A stretch of DNA of 64,000 nt. It comes from Epiperipatus broadwayi (taxonomy: Eukaryota; Onychophora; Udeonychophora; Euonychophora; Peripatidae). The position numbers and the translations under genes were made by a program. This document shows, in pieces, positions 1-12,157 of the stretch (position 1 is its first letter; every line of letters starts with the position of its first letter). The stretch lies in assembly GCA_028023455.1 (NCBI GenBank), contig JAQFVV010006354.1, positions 1,130,115 through 1,194,114 of the forward strand, in the 5' to 3' direction. Under the pieces are notes generated by a model. That model worked only from the letters and a program-made list of their open reading frames with translations. It was not told where the DNA came from and ran no database searches.

Positions 1-1700
1 CTAAATTTTCAAAAAAAAAACTTAAAAGATTTAAAGATAAAAATATATTGTTAAGAATGTAAAATAATTAATGCTATTGTGTAAAATGGAAATGATTATT
101 TTTAATTATACAAAGTAAACTAGCCTTTGGGCATCTCAAAATTTATAATTAAAGATCCGATAGGATATAACAATAAGAACTGAATAGCGAATAAAAAATT
201 CCGCAGGAATCAAACCACAGTGAAAGTGTCATCATCATCATGACTTCATGTCCAGTCAATTTGAGATTTTAATATAAAAAGGAAAAGATTGGAAATAAAA
301 GATTATGTGTGCAATATGTGTTAAGTCCAGGAGAGTTGAAAGAGAAAGGATTGAAAAGACACACTTTCAATCCCTACAGTTTTTCTAAAAGAAAAAATGT
401 AATATTGTTTTCCTAGATTGTGGACCCCAGGACATCAGGGTCCTGCAATAAAAGCATGCAAAGAACTATATAGCAACTACAGCAAAGGGCATCATGGGAA
501 TTAACACTGGATCCAAATTACCAGCAACTAGAAAGTATGAACTTTTTCTTTTTTAAAACCGCAAGACCTTTATGAATTCTAATGAACTTTAACCATAAAA
601 CTTTCCCAGTATTTAAATAGAAATTCCTACCTGACCAAACGAAATCATTTATCAATAATTATCTTTATTAAATGTATTTTTTTTAAATCACTTCCATTAA
701 TTTATTTTTTATGTTTTTTAAGTGTTTATTATGAATTTTTTTCTGTTAAGCTAAACTTTTAATAAATGTTAAATTTAAGTCAGGAAAAATAGCTGCATAG
801 ATTTGTAAAGTTATATTGGTTTAAGAGAGGGTAAATCTTAGGTTATTTGTTTTGCAGTTAAATTAGGTCAATGGATTGGTTGTATTGGTGTAATTAGTAA
901 ATGTAGCATAAAGATCCACTACATGCAGGATCACATTATATGATGCACTTGGGCAAAATAAGTCCCATTTCTCACTGACCATCGGAAGCTGATAGTGTTC
1001 CCTGCTCCTTAGATCACTGTTTTAGCCTATGGAATGGGACAGTAAGATGGGAAAAAGGATCACAATCCCTTCCTATGGAGTTTTCTTTTTTTATTGTTCT
1101 TCTCACCAGACAGATGTAGCATTTCTGTACTGGATGAAAGACATTTCTTTTCTATAATCATGCTGTTCAGATGTACATTTCTGACAGTATGGTATTGTGC
1201 TGTCATATTTATGCTGCATTGCATACATTGATATATCAGATCCATTGGTGTTAGTTTGATTGCAAATTTTTGGCCTAGGGTTAAATAAGAGATATATAAT
1301 ATTTTCTTTTTCAAATGCAATCTATGTAGTCTATCCATACTCGACACTCAAATAAAATAGTAATAAATTCATCTGTATGAACTTTTAAAATAAAAATGTT
1401 AAAATGTAAATTAAATTATAAAGTAAACATTATACTAAAATAATTCTAAATTTTGTATATGTGCAAAATAAATGTTTATGTGTATTGTTAATCTGGTAGT
1501 GGCCTATTCTTATTTTTTATTATCTTTGTTTTTTTAAAAATAAAGTATACATTATCTCTGCTGCTCCACAAGCTAGTGACTGGGGCTAACAGTCTATAAT
1601 AAAAAATAAAATTGGAGCTTAACTTAAGTATCTGCCTACTATATAAATTTTCCATGTTCTAATGACTGGTGGTGCCCCTGTAAGGCAGATACAGTAAAAT
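1..1700. other. Gene-poor AT-rich stretch
   Basis: I see no coding region, RNA gene or clear repeat boundary here. The longest frame, about 95 codons on the minus strand at 1060-1347, has a weak resemblance to the tail of non-LTR retrotransposon proteins, which I do not consider sufficient. The upstream half of the LINE found at 17.6 kb is not recognisable here. Confidence 0.5.
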
Positions 1701-1812
1701 TTGAACTATTAGAACCTTTCCGATCATTATAATATATATATAATGAAACAGACACATTGAACTATTAGAACCTTTCCGATCATTATAATATATATATAAT
1801 GAAACAGACATA
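1701..1812. repeat. Tandem duplication, two 56-bp units
   Basis: Units 1701-1756 and 1757-1812 are almost identical. Each begins TTGAACTATTAGAACC and contains the palindromic core ATTATAATATATATATAAT followed by GAAACAGACA. A third partial copy of the AACAGACACA ending lies just before the start of element A at 1888. Confidence 0.9.
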
Positions 1813-1887
1813 TTGTTTCAGAAATATATTTTTAAGATTTATTTTCCCCTTTCACCTAATGTGATTGGTTGAAGTAAAACAGACACA

Positions 1888-4187
1888 TGTAAAAGAAACC
1901 AACTTTTTAATAACCTTTTTAAAAAAAGCAAAATGTTTAAATTTAAGAGAAAATACTGATTCTGTGTTAAAAAAAAGATAAATATTCATCATTGATTTTT
2001 ATAATTTTTAAATCACAAAATAAATACATCTTTAAGCATTTAAAACTGGCATTTATCAAAATATTATATTTTTATTTTTAAAATGATGTTGTAATAATTG
2101 CTTAAGGCAAAGTGTATCAAATTTGGAAAACAAGGTATTATATGCCTAATTCTCCAACTGTTCCCATTAAAACTAAACTATCCAATCCTCAAAAAAAAAA
2201 ACACACCGTCTTAAATGAAAGTTTTTTTGACAAATCAGATACAGTGGAATCATGCTAGTTTAAATCAGAGACTTAATTAGGAATATAAATAGTCGAGTTT
2301 GAAATTCAATTAAGGAGTTGTTTAGCTGTTTAGTTGCCATGTGGTTTTAATGCAGTGTCACCTTTGGAATAATTATATTTAAAGCCACAGAGTTCATCAC
2401 AGCTGAGAAATCTAGTTTTACTAAGTGTGAACCCTACAGTTGGTGGATGTTGAAAAGAAAAGTATTAATATGGGAAGCATAAGTATGGTAGGCTAGTCAG
2501 TAATAGCTTTCTCTCTCTATCTACAGACATGAATCTTCAAGCCATGCCTGGGTGAATACCATTGGAAATTAAATAATGCCATTCAGCTTAAATAAAACAA
2601 TCCCTTTTTGAAATGCAATAGTGACCTGTAGTCAACAAACACACTGAATGAAAATGAAAGTAACGATTTTATGAAATATTAAATACTTATATGTTTATAA
2701 TCAAAATATACCTTTCTGAAATAAATCATAAATTATTATATTTTTATATGCAAAATATGACTGTATTGAAATAAATCATAAATACTTATATGTTCATAAT
2801 CAAAACCCATCTTTCTTGAAATAAATTATGAATACTTATAATTTCATATACAAACTACATCTGTATTAAAATAAAGCATAAATACTTATATGTTTATAAT
2901 CAAAATGCATCTTTCTTGAAATAAATTATGGATACTTTTATTTTTATATACAATCTACATCTGTATTGAAATGAAGCATAAATTGTTATATGTTTATAAT
3001 CAAAATACATCTTTCTTGAAATCTATCATATATGATTATATTTTTATATGAAAATACATCTATATTTGAAATAGATCATAAATACTTATATGTTTATAAT
3101 CAAAATGCATCTTTCTTAAAATAAATCATGAACACTTATATTTTTATATAAAAACTATGCCTGTTTTGAAATAAATCATGAATACTTATATTTTGCTATA
3201 CAAAGTATTTCTTTATTCGAATAAATCATGAATACTTATATTTTTAGATGTAAACTATGTCCATAGTGAGATAAATCGTAAATGCTTATATGTTTATAAT
3301 CAAGATATATCTTTCTTGAAATAAATCAGGAATACGTATATTTTTGGATGCAAGCTACATCTGTGTTGAAATAAATCACACACACTTATATGTCTATATT
3401 CAAAATACATCTTTTTTTAAATAAATCATGGACGCTTCTATTTTTACATGCAAGATACGTCAGTATTGAAATAAAGCATAAATATTTATAGTTTATATGG
3501 AAAATGCATCTTTAATGGAATACATCATAATGATTATGTTTTAATATATAAAATATGTCTGCACTAGTATAAGTCATAGATATCACATATATCAATCTGA
3601 ATGAAATATAAATGCTATATAATTGAAATGTGTCTCCACCAGGTGGAATAATAAATGTTATGTACAAAACATGGTTACACCTGGAAGAATTAGAAAGTCT
3701 TAATGAAAATATACACAACTTTAAAAGAAGGAATTACAAATGATTCTAAGAAAAATACAGCTGTATATAGATCAAGGAATTATATTTAGATCACAACTAA
3801 AGAATTAAATGACGCCATGCATAAATACATCACCAATGAGGAGTAACTGATTAATGGAACCTAAGAAAATATGTGCATACCAGAAAATAGATCTAAAGCT
3901 GCACTATACAAATAATAAACTAACGATAAACTTTATGGGATTATTGTCCAAATTAACTATGGAGAACTAATGATTATTGTCCAAAATCTCTATGGAGAAC
4001 TAATAATCTTAACAAATGTTATGAAATAAATTTATTGTTATATAAAAGCAATCTTGTTGTTCATGTTGCATCACTTGTCATTTATTGCACTTGTTCATGA
4101 GAATCTCATGCCACCTGAGCTATGTTCATTATAACTAGATCTAGGTAAGTCAGGTTGTAGTAAGATGAAACTCTAGTGGTGCCATTT
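1888..4187 (+). repeat. Element A 5' LTR-like repeat (about 2.3 kb)
   Basis: The repeat starts TGTAAAAGAAACC and matches the copy starting at 6037 through landmarks such as AGCAAAATGTTTAAATTTAA and ATTCAATTAAGGAG. It ends near GGTGCCATTT. It is longer than the 3' copy mainly because it holds more units of the internal minisatellite. No primer-binding site is evident just after it. Confidence 0.7.
2660..3640. repeat. 50-bp minisatellite with 100-bp higher-order period (5' copy)
   Basis: A motif like GAAATAAATCATAAATACTT recurs about every 50 bases (for example at 2718, 2768, 2818 and 2868). Two unit types alternate. One carries TATGTTTATAATCAAAA then CATCTTTCTTG; the other carries TATTTTTATATGCAAA then TGTCTGTATTG. 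The alternation gives a 100-bp higher-order unit. About 19 monomers are present, with drift toward the 3' end. Confidence 0.88.
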
Positions 4188-4689
4188 GAAGAAACCAAGC
4201 AAATAAATTTCTAGATGTTTCCAGTTTCTATGGTACTATATGTTCTGATAAGCAGGAAATATTTTTGTAGGTAAGTTGACATTTTTATTAGAGAATGCCA
4301 ATCAATGGTTCTCTCCTACAATATGCTGATCTGGAAATAGTTACAACCAATGTAAAGAGATTGTATGGTCATGTCTGGTTACATTTGTCACCCTAATCAT
4401 GAGGCCTGATCTAGCTAGCCTATCCATAGGCATAGAAGAACTAGAAATAAGTAATAAATAAAGAGAAGTAGAAATAAAAAAATGCATAAGCAAATTATGA
4501 TTCTGTGATGTGAACAATGCATATGATGCAATGGTGTAATTTATTCAAAAAGGGTGTAAATAGAGAAAGAAAAGAGCATAATAATGAATGGCATAAATGG
4601 CATGTAAAGAATAAAACAGGCATGTCAAATAACATGGAGTTAAATCATGGTGTGGATGGCAAGAGAAGCTTATCAAAGTTGAAATAAAA
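4188..4689. other. Element A internal leader, non-coding
   Basis: This stretch lies between the 5' LTR-like repeat and the first recognisable gag remains. It has no open frame and no convincing tRNA primer site. It is probably the untranslated leader of element A. Confidence 0.4.
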
Positions 4690-5774
4690 AGTACAAGTAA
4701 AAAACATTGATGATTACCAGATCAAAAACAAAAAAGATGATGAATGCAGAAAGTAGAGAGAATCTTCCTGAGGAAGAATATAAACAAGAAGTCAAAGAAG
4801 ATGATCAAAAGAAATTGCTGAAAACAGAGTAGGCTGTCATGATAGTTCTGTTAATGGAAATGATTAAAGAAGACAACAGAAAATAAGATGAGCAAAGAAA
4901 TGAAGATAACAAAAAAGAGAAAAGACATAAAACAGATCCTAGAAACAACTGAAAGTCAAAATAAAAAGTTTGATCAAAAATGAGAGAAATGACTGGTAGG
5001 ATATTAAAAGTTAAGGAAGAAGTGATGGATGAAGTAAAAGGCTCACTAATTGAGCAAGAAGTCGAGATGATCCAGATGTGTGAAGCCATGGATATAAGAA
5101 TGACAAAAATCCAAGAATCCATGCAGGAGATTGTGGATAGATTGACCACACAGGTGGAGATGAAGATAAAAAATAGCAATGTATGTCCAGTACAATAAAA
5201 GACAAAAACAATCACAAAAATAATACAAGAAGAAAATTATAAAATTAATCATGAAGTCCTATAACCAACCAGATGTTTAAAATTGTAAATCAATTCCTAA
5301 AAATAAGAAGTTTTTCAGGGAGCTGTAATGAAGCACCTATAGAATATATAGAAAGTCTGGAGAGGTACTTCAGTATTAATGCCTTGACAGAAGAGGCCAA
5401 ACAGAGAAGAGGCCAAACAGATAATATCATGCAATCATCTTCAGGGTGTAGCACAAGCATGGTGAAACACACTGTTCACTTAGCCTACAAATTTTCTGGA
5501 TTTTAAAACAGTGCTAATAAGCTGTTACTGGAGTGATGATTGTCAAGAGGGGATTAAATACAAGATGTCCTAGAAAAAATGTCCACCTGGAGAGCCTTAT
5601 ATACCCTTCTGTAGAAGACAGGTGTCCAGGATAAGAGCCTCGACATCTGACCCTCTATCTGAACTTCAGATTATCAGATTGATACAACACAGCTTACCCA
5701 GTTATGTAGAGAAGATGCTGATTGAAACAGATCATCGATCTATTGGGCAGGTTGCCACTGTGGTACATCAGTAA
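4690..5774 (+). pseudogene. Decayed retrotransposon Gag of element A
   Basis: Fragments in more than one frame together resemble a Gag. The first part (about 4700-5200) is rich in Glu, Lys, Met and Gln with heptad-like spacing, as in a coiled coil. The fragment at 5273-5506 contains LKIRSFSGSCNEAPIEYIES, which matches in position and pattern the start of the capsid-like domain of element B (VKSFKGEVGENPKAHLESL). The fragment at 5664-5774 reads LQIIRLIQHSLPSYVEKML and then a stop, parallel to IRIIQQNMPFRVQQLM in element B and to IRIIRRNLPLKIE in element C. Stops and frameshifts make it non-functional. No protease, RT or integrase motif follows before the 3' repeat begins at 6037. Confidence 0.75.
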
Positions 5775-6849
5775 CAAAAGAAGGAGTGTCCAAGCTGTCA
5801 AATAAATCTCTCTATATAAGAGATGATGGGTCTAGAATAGGAGCCATCAAGTATAAAAGAAAAATGCTTCATCAAAAATATAGCAACTATAACCCATCAC
5901 TATGGTATCATCACCAATGAAATGGGGTATCACCATATAAAACACAGAGAAGAACTTCAACAATTAGCATACACAGTCCATACCAGACCCAAATAGTGAA
6001 GAGATTGAATAGTGATGACAACCTGTGAAAAAGTGATGTATATGAAAAACAACTTTTCAATAATCTTATAAAAAAAGCAAAATGTTTAAATTTAAGAGAA
6101 AATAATGGTTTAGAGTTGAAAAAATGATAAATCTTCATCATTGATTTTTATAATTTTTAAATCACAAAATAAATACATCTTTAAGCATTTAAAACTGGCA
6201 TTTATGAAACATATCATATTTTTATTTTTGAAATGTTGTTGTATACAAAGTGTAATAATCACTTAAGGCAAAGTTTATCAAATTTGGAAAACAAGGCATT
6301 ATCTGCCTAATTCCTCATCTGTTCCCACTAAAATTAAACTATCCAATCAGCAAAAAGAAAAAAAACGGCATGGGCTTAAATGAAAGCTTTTTGACAGATC
6401 AGATACAGTGGAGTCATGCTGGATTAATCCAGAGTCTTAATTAAAGGTATAAATAGTGGAGTTTGAAATTCAATTAAGGAGATGCATATGTGTTGTTTAG
6501 CTGTTTAGTTGCCAAATGGTTTTAGTGCAGAGACACCTTTGGAATAATTATATTTATGGCCACACAGCTTATTCCAGCTGAGAAATCTAATTTTACTAAG
6601 TGTTAACCTTAGAGTTGGTGGACATTGAAAAGAAAAATATTAATATGGGAAACATAAGGATGATAGGCTAGTCAGTAATAGCTTTCTCTCTCTATCTGCA
6701 GACATTAATCTCCAAGCCATGACTGGGTGAATATTAGTGGAAATTAAAGAATGCCATTTATCTTAAATAAACCAACTCATTTTTTAAAATGCAATAGTGA
6801 CCTTTAGTGGATGAACACTCCAGATGAAAATGAAGGTAATGATTTTATG

Positions 6850-7620
6850 AAATATTAAATACCTATGTGTTTATAGTCAAAATACATCTTTCTTGAAATA
6901 AATCATAAATGATTATATTTTTATATGTAAAATATGTCTGTATTGAAATAACTTATGTGTTTATAATCAAAATACATCTTTCTTGAAATAAATCATAAAT
7001 GATTATATTTTTATAGTAAAATCCATCTCTATTGAAATAGATCATAAATACTTATATGTTTATAATCAAAATGCATGTTTTTGAAATAAATTTTGGATAC
7101 TTATATTTTTATATACAAACTATGTCTGTGTTGAAGTAAAGCAGACATACTTATACTTTGCTATACAAAATATGTCTTTGTTGGAATAAATAATGAATAC
7201 TTATATTTTTAGAAGCAAATTATATCTGTAGTGAGATGAATCATAAGTGCTTATATGTTTATAATCAAGATACATCTTTCTTGAAATAAATCAGAATACT
7301 TATATTTTTAGATGCAAGTTACATGTGTGTTGATATAAATCACAAATATGTATATGTCTGTAATCAAATTACATTTTTTTAAAAATAAATTGTGAATGCT
7401 TATATTTTTACATGCAAGATACATGGGTATTGAAATAAAGTATAAATACTTATAGTTTATATGCAAAATGTATCTTTAATGGAATAAATAATAAATGATT
7501 ATATTGTAATATACAAAATACATCTGCACTAGTATAAGACATAAATACCACATATATCAATCTGAATGAAAAATAAATACTATATAATTGAAATGTGTCT
7601 TTAGCTGGTGGTGTAATAAT
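6850..7620. repeat. 50-bp minisatellite, 3' copy
   Basis: This is the same alternating 50-bp units as at 2660-3640, but with fewer copies (roughly 14-15). The copy-number difference shows expansion or contraction after the two repeats of element A separated. Confidence 0.85.
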
Positions 7621-8052
7621 GTTTATGTACAAAACATGGCTATACCTGGAAGAATTAGAAAGGCTGAAGAAAGTAGTACACATCTTTAAAAGAAGGAATT
7701 ACAAATGTTATAAGAAAAATACAGCTGTACATGGATCAAAGAACAATATTTAAATCACAATTAATGAATTAAAGGGCACTGCAGATAAACACATCACCAA
7801 TGAGGAGTAACAGATCAATGGAAACTAAGGAAATATGCACATACTAGAAAATGAATCCTAAAGATGAACTATATCAAAAATGAACTAATGATAACCTTTT
7901 CGGAATTATTGTCCAAAATAACTATGAAGAACTAATGATCTTAAGAAATGTTATGAAATAAATTTATTGTTATATAAAAGCAATCCAGTTGTTCATGTTG
8001 CAACACTTGTTATTCGTTGCACTTTTTCACAAGAATCTCATGCCTCCTATAT

Positions 8053-8056
8053 GTAC
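8053..8056. other. Target site duplication GTAC, left copy (element B)
   Basis: GTAC directly precedes the TG that opens the left LTR of element B. The same four bases follow the right LTR at 17511-17514. A 4-bp duplication is usual for Ty3/Gypsy-type integrases. Confidence 0.85.
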
Positions 8057-8966
8057 TGAAACGGAAACCTCCAATCCCTTTCCGTTTCACCAACAACCTA
8101 ATGACCTACTCGTCTGAACTAGTTTCGAACCTATCTTAAATGTAGAAATGTCATATGCAAAAATGTTATATATAAGTCGAGCGGGAAAACTTTGCTATAA
8201 TGGCCGCTTGAATGGCATCATCCATTTACTTACGAAAACACGCTATAATTAGACAGGTTTGATAAAATTATAGTGGAGAAATGCTCATAAATGATTATAA
8301 AATGTTTTATTAATTTTCAGTCAATTTTTAATTATATTCGCTATAATATTCGTATGTGGATGGATAATTTAAACCTTGGAATAGCGGCAAAATGATTTAT
8401 ATATATATATATTTAAGTTAAAATAAAAAAGATATACTATAATGTAAAATGTTTTCTTTAAAATATATTTAACGGCTTTCTGATTTAATGTTTTACATAT
8501 ATAATTGAAACTAAAGTATTTTCTTTAAATTTGCTTTTTTTTAAACAAATAATTTGGTAAAAACAAATATGTTAAAGGTTATTTATTTCAGTAAAATAAA
8601 AATCCGTTTATAATTAAAAATGAGAATTTTGTGTAGACAAGAAATCAATTAGTGACGCACCCGGGTAAAAAGTAAAATCTAGTTTACTGATTGATTTTTG
8701 TTTGCACAAAAGACTTTATCATTAAATCAGAATACCGTTCCTTCTGCTAAGTTTTAACATTCTTTAACACCTAAAAAGGAATTTAATTAATGAAACTGAA
8801 TCGAATTATATGATTTATATATTTTAATAATTTTAAGTAATTAAATGTAACACCTCGGAGACGTTATCTGTTGTAGAAATTGGATTATATTATTTTGTTG
8901 AATTAAAAGTCAATTGGTCCCGAGGCTAATGAAATTCCAAAAAGGTGTTAAAGTTTAGTCGAAATG

Positions 8967-8975
8967 TATAAATAG
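8967..8975 (+). promoter_or_regulatory. TATA box of element B 5' LTR
   Basis: The sequence TATAAATAG lies in the context GTATAAATAGGGC, a strong match to a Pol II TATA box. It is followed about 30 bp later by GAAGATATACTCC, a plausible start region. It lies on the same strand as gag and is preserved in the 3' LTR. Confidence 0.65.
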
Positions 8976-9160
8976 GGCTTATTTTAAGCGGGAAGATATA
9001 CTCCATCTTGCTTTTGAAGAGCTATTATTATCCAAGTTATAAAATTGTTTAATTTTACCATGTCTGGCTAAAGTCAGGCACAATTTTTGCTGCCGTTCCC
9101 GTGATGGAACGCCGAGTTCAATCCATCAAATACCGAAGCAACAACCACACCAAATAAAAG

Positions 9161-9279
9161 ATGTCATAAGCCGCTAAAAGAACTTGCCTTCATTCCAACA
9201 CCATTTTAAATCGTCTCGCAACTGAATAAGAACATGCCATAAGCCGCCAAAGAACTCACCTTCATTCCAGCTCGAATAT
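9161..9279. repeat. 73-bp tandem duplication in element B LTR
   Basis: ATGTCATAAGCCGCTAAAAG at 9161 and ATGCCATAAGCCGCC at 9234 begin two related units that continue into CTTCATTCCA. The other LTR has the same duplication near 15509-15625. Confidence 0.8.
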
Positions 9280-11156
9280 CTCCAGTTCAGCTATAGGAGA
9301 ACTGTTTTAATATTATTTAAAATCGCAGAGCTCTGTATAAATTTCAAAACAATCATTATTTCTTCAAAATCAGGTTAGCTAACCATATTATGGTAATTTC
9401 TTTCTAAATTATTTTCCAAATAATATTGTAAATTCTCTAAAATGAAATACTTTTGCAAATTTCTTTATTAATTCAATATTGTAAACTCTGTCTAAATCGT
9501 ATTTGAAATCTATAAATGAAATATTTTTGCTAAATTTCTTTGTTAATTAATATTTTGCTATATAATTTAATCACTGCAGTTATATTTTGCTTTTCTTTTG
9601 CTTATTTTTAATTATTGTTAATTATGCCTATGTTTTGAAACAGCGTGCATTTAATTACCAATATGTTTTTTTAAAAAGATATCATTTAAAATCTCCGTAT
9701 TATTATTTATATAGCGTCATTTCATGCGCTGTTTCGAAACCCAAATTCATATTTTTGTCATTTAGTAAATTAATTAATATAAATATAAAATGTGGCTTTT
9801 CAACCTTTATTTATTATGTTACTAAAGATTAAACTAGCCTGGAGTGCAATCATAAGTATATTTTTTTAGTTAAGTATTCGTAAGTCCCCTATTAAATATA
9901 CTTTTCCCCCTTTTAAAAGTTTAGTAGTTATAGATAACTAAAAAGATTGAACGAGATAAAGTAAAGTTTGTATATATATTCCTGTCAGTAGCATATTGTA
10001 TTTCTCATGCTACAGAAGAGTTGGCTCTTTTGATGAAGCTGATGATCTAGCGTTCATTTAATATATGATCTTTAATTTATAATATCCTTCGGCTTGGTGG
10101 ACGTGGGATTTATTAATATTTTCTCGTTGTGCTGTTTTATATATAAGATGGAGCCACGGCATTGCCAGCACATCTTCTCTTATAGGGTAGTGCAGTAGCA
10201 AAGTCTGAGCTACAGGCCAGACTAGCATGTAAGTCCCCCGCTTCTTATGAACCAAATAAAGGTTCCCTTTTGCAGCATGACGACCGGTTATTGGGTAAAC
10301 CGTTGTTTGTCACAAAAACCCTAAAACTATTCTTCCATCCGCAGAGCCACTTTATTATTATACTTTACTTGTGCCTAGCATATTAGTAAAATCGTTATAG
10401 CCAACTCTTTCCTCCCTAATATGCAATCTTCGGCATTGAACCGAAGCATTCTTGAAAACCCGTTCGATCTTAAGCTATCTGGGATGCTTTATAAGCCCAT
10501 AGTTAATATATAAATTGATTATAGTCAGATGTATTAAGTTTCACTCCAGACTTGGTTTGATTTTATGTAAAAGAGCCACTCGAACTGATTATAAAAGGAC
10601 ATAACAAATAAGTTAATGTAGTGATTAGTTGTATAGCAGGATATTTGGCTCCATTGAATCATAGCCACAAACCTATTTGCCAACATCAATTATTGTTCAA
10701 ATAGTCTAGAGAATGTTACTTTATAAATGAAATGCCTGTGTGCATTTGCCAACAACAATTGTCAATAAATATATTTTAATTCATCATATATCAGTTTCTG
10801 TCTCATTATTAAATCAATCCAATTCACTAATTGCCCATAAGTATTCATTAGTAAAGCCCCTATTATTTAAATATGTTAGATTTTATCTGTGGAATGTCTA
10901 GTATTTAAGTTGTTTATATATATGTTTAAGTCCATGAGTCTTCTTGTTTTCTCCGATTTGCTAGTGGGCCGGATGAAGAATTAAATCTCGTGTGCTACCA
11001 TTGTTATGTTATCCATTGGGTGTCAGATCTGGTGCTTGGAGAGTGGGTTTGAATCCAGGCTGGTCCCTGACCTAAATCTCGGGCTTGACTGGGTTTGAAG
11101 TACATTTTGTGAGTTCCAGCTCGTGTTAGATGGATAAGCATGTTTTGACTGGCACA

Positions 11157-12157
11157 TAGGTTTTTTTTTTTTTCCGCGTTTGGATGCCCAAATCGTGGGG
11201 CTTGTAACTCATTTCCACCCCTGAAGAGATTATGGAGTATATATATAATTCTTTTGGTCAAAATTAATGATTTTGAGTCAAATTTTTTTTGAATAATGTA
11301 TATATGTAAGATTTTTTTTCCGCGTTTGGACGACCAAGTGAGGCTTCGATGTAAACACCTACATACTCTGAGTTATGGACTTTTGTGTGTATATAGCAAA
11401 AAAAATTTATTAAATTTATTTTGTGTCTTTCCTGTTCACTAGTGACTGGCGCCCGAGGATGATTGATCAAGTTATAAGTCATCCTCATATAAATTTGTCA
11501 TTAGGGAGCAGAGAAAAGAAATTTAGATTAAAAGAAAAGGGGGGTCTCATTGTTTTATCAAAGTATTTTTATGAATTGGAGTGGTTTAAAATGAGTAAGA
11601 AATATATATATAAAAGTAGCATCAAATTAACCAAAAGTTAAAAGGTTTGAAATTGGTGCAGACGGGTCAAACGGAATTAGGTCATAAAACTATTTAAGTA
11701 TATATATATATATATAAAAAAAACAGCTGGAAGAAGAGAGCGGGGGTGAGTTAAATTTTTATTAAGTCATCTTTAATATTAAAATATGTGTTATACTTTA
11801 GATATATAGACGAAAAAAAAAAAAGATTTTTTTTAAAATTTTTCGTATATTTTATTAAAGCTAGAAAAAAAGAAGGGATTTTTTTTAAAATAAAAAAAGA
11901 ATTTCGTATATTTTATAAAATAAAAAGTAGGGACACAAATTTTTTTTTAAAATTGATTATATGTTGGACGGGCATCAAAATGGTGTGGGCTTATAGATAT
12001 ATTAGTGAGTTAGGCATAGAGTTGGGATGGAAGTGAACGAGTCGTTCTTGAAGGGGAAGAACAGCAAACAGCCATATTAAAAGTATAAAAGTTTTAAAAA
12101 TCAAATATTTAGTAGGCGTAAGAATAATAACTTTGAAAGGAATATATAGTATACAGA
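11157..12157 (+). other. Element B leader between LTR and gag
   Basis: This is untranslated leader of about 1 kb. It holds two spaced copies of a motif, T-run followed by CCGCGTTTGGA (around 11161-11190 and 11310-11335), each followed by related sequence. Long A and T runs occur near 11810-11950. No open frame precedes the gag start that I would trust. Confidence 0.7.
11447..11456 (+). promoter_or_regulatory. tRNA-Lys-type primer-binding-site-like motif, displaced
   Basis: The ten bases TGGCGCCCGA equal the start of a classic tRNA-Lys primer-binding site. A primer site normally lies within a few bases of the 5' LTR end, but this one is about 290 bp downstream of it. Either sequence was inserted between the LTR and the primer site, or the match is chance. 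Element C in this window also has a Lys-type site, which makes a real relic plausible. Confidence 0.4.

Larger units (their letters stand above)
6037..8056 (+). repeat. Element A 3' LTR-like repeat, first part
   Basis: This repeat starts TGTATATGAAAAACAAC, corresponding to 1888, and follows the 5' copy in order, including the minisatellite. It stops abruptly at CTATATGTAC, where element B is inserted. It continues after B at 17511. Confidence 0.75.
8057..11156 (+). repeat. Element B 5' LTR (3100 bp)
   Basis: The LTR begins TGAAACGG and ends GGCACA, and matches 14407-17510 along its length at a constant offset of about 6350. It contains a TATA box at 8967, a 73-bp tandem duplication near 9161-9279, and an AATAAA-type signal near 10250 (ACCAAATAAAGG). 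The 81-codon frame at 9587-9832 also occurs in the other LTR at 15937-16182, but simply because the LTRs are copies. Confidence 0.92.

Noticed and set aside
1060-1347. 95-codon minus frame with a faint likeness to the C-terminal tail of LINE proteins (EMLHLSGEKNNKK)
   Set aside because: Only a handful of residues fit, no neighbouring frame supports it, and low-complexity Lys-rich ends explain the length.
2660-3640. CRISPR-like array in the 50-bp periodic region
   Set aside because: There are no unique spacers between constant repeats; the whole 50-bp unit is repeated, and the genome context is eukaryotic.
9587-9832. 81-codon frame conserved between 9587-9832 and 15937-16182, looking like a membrane peptide
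   Set aside because: Both lie at the same place in the two LTRs of element B, so similarity reflects LTR identity. The composition is that of AT-rich DNA read as Phe, Tyr, Leu and Ile.
11788-12036. 82-codon Lys/Phe-rich frame before gag
   Set aside because: It is made by A and T runs of the leader, and no motif is present.
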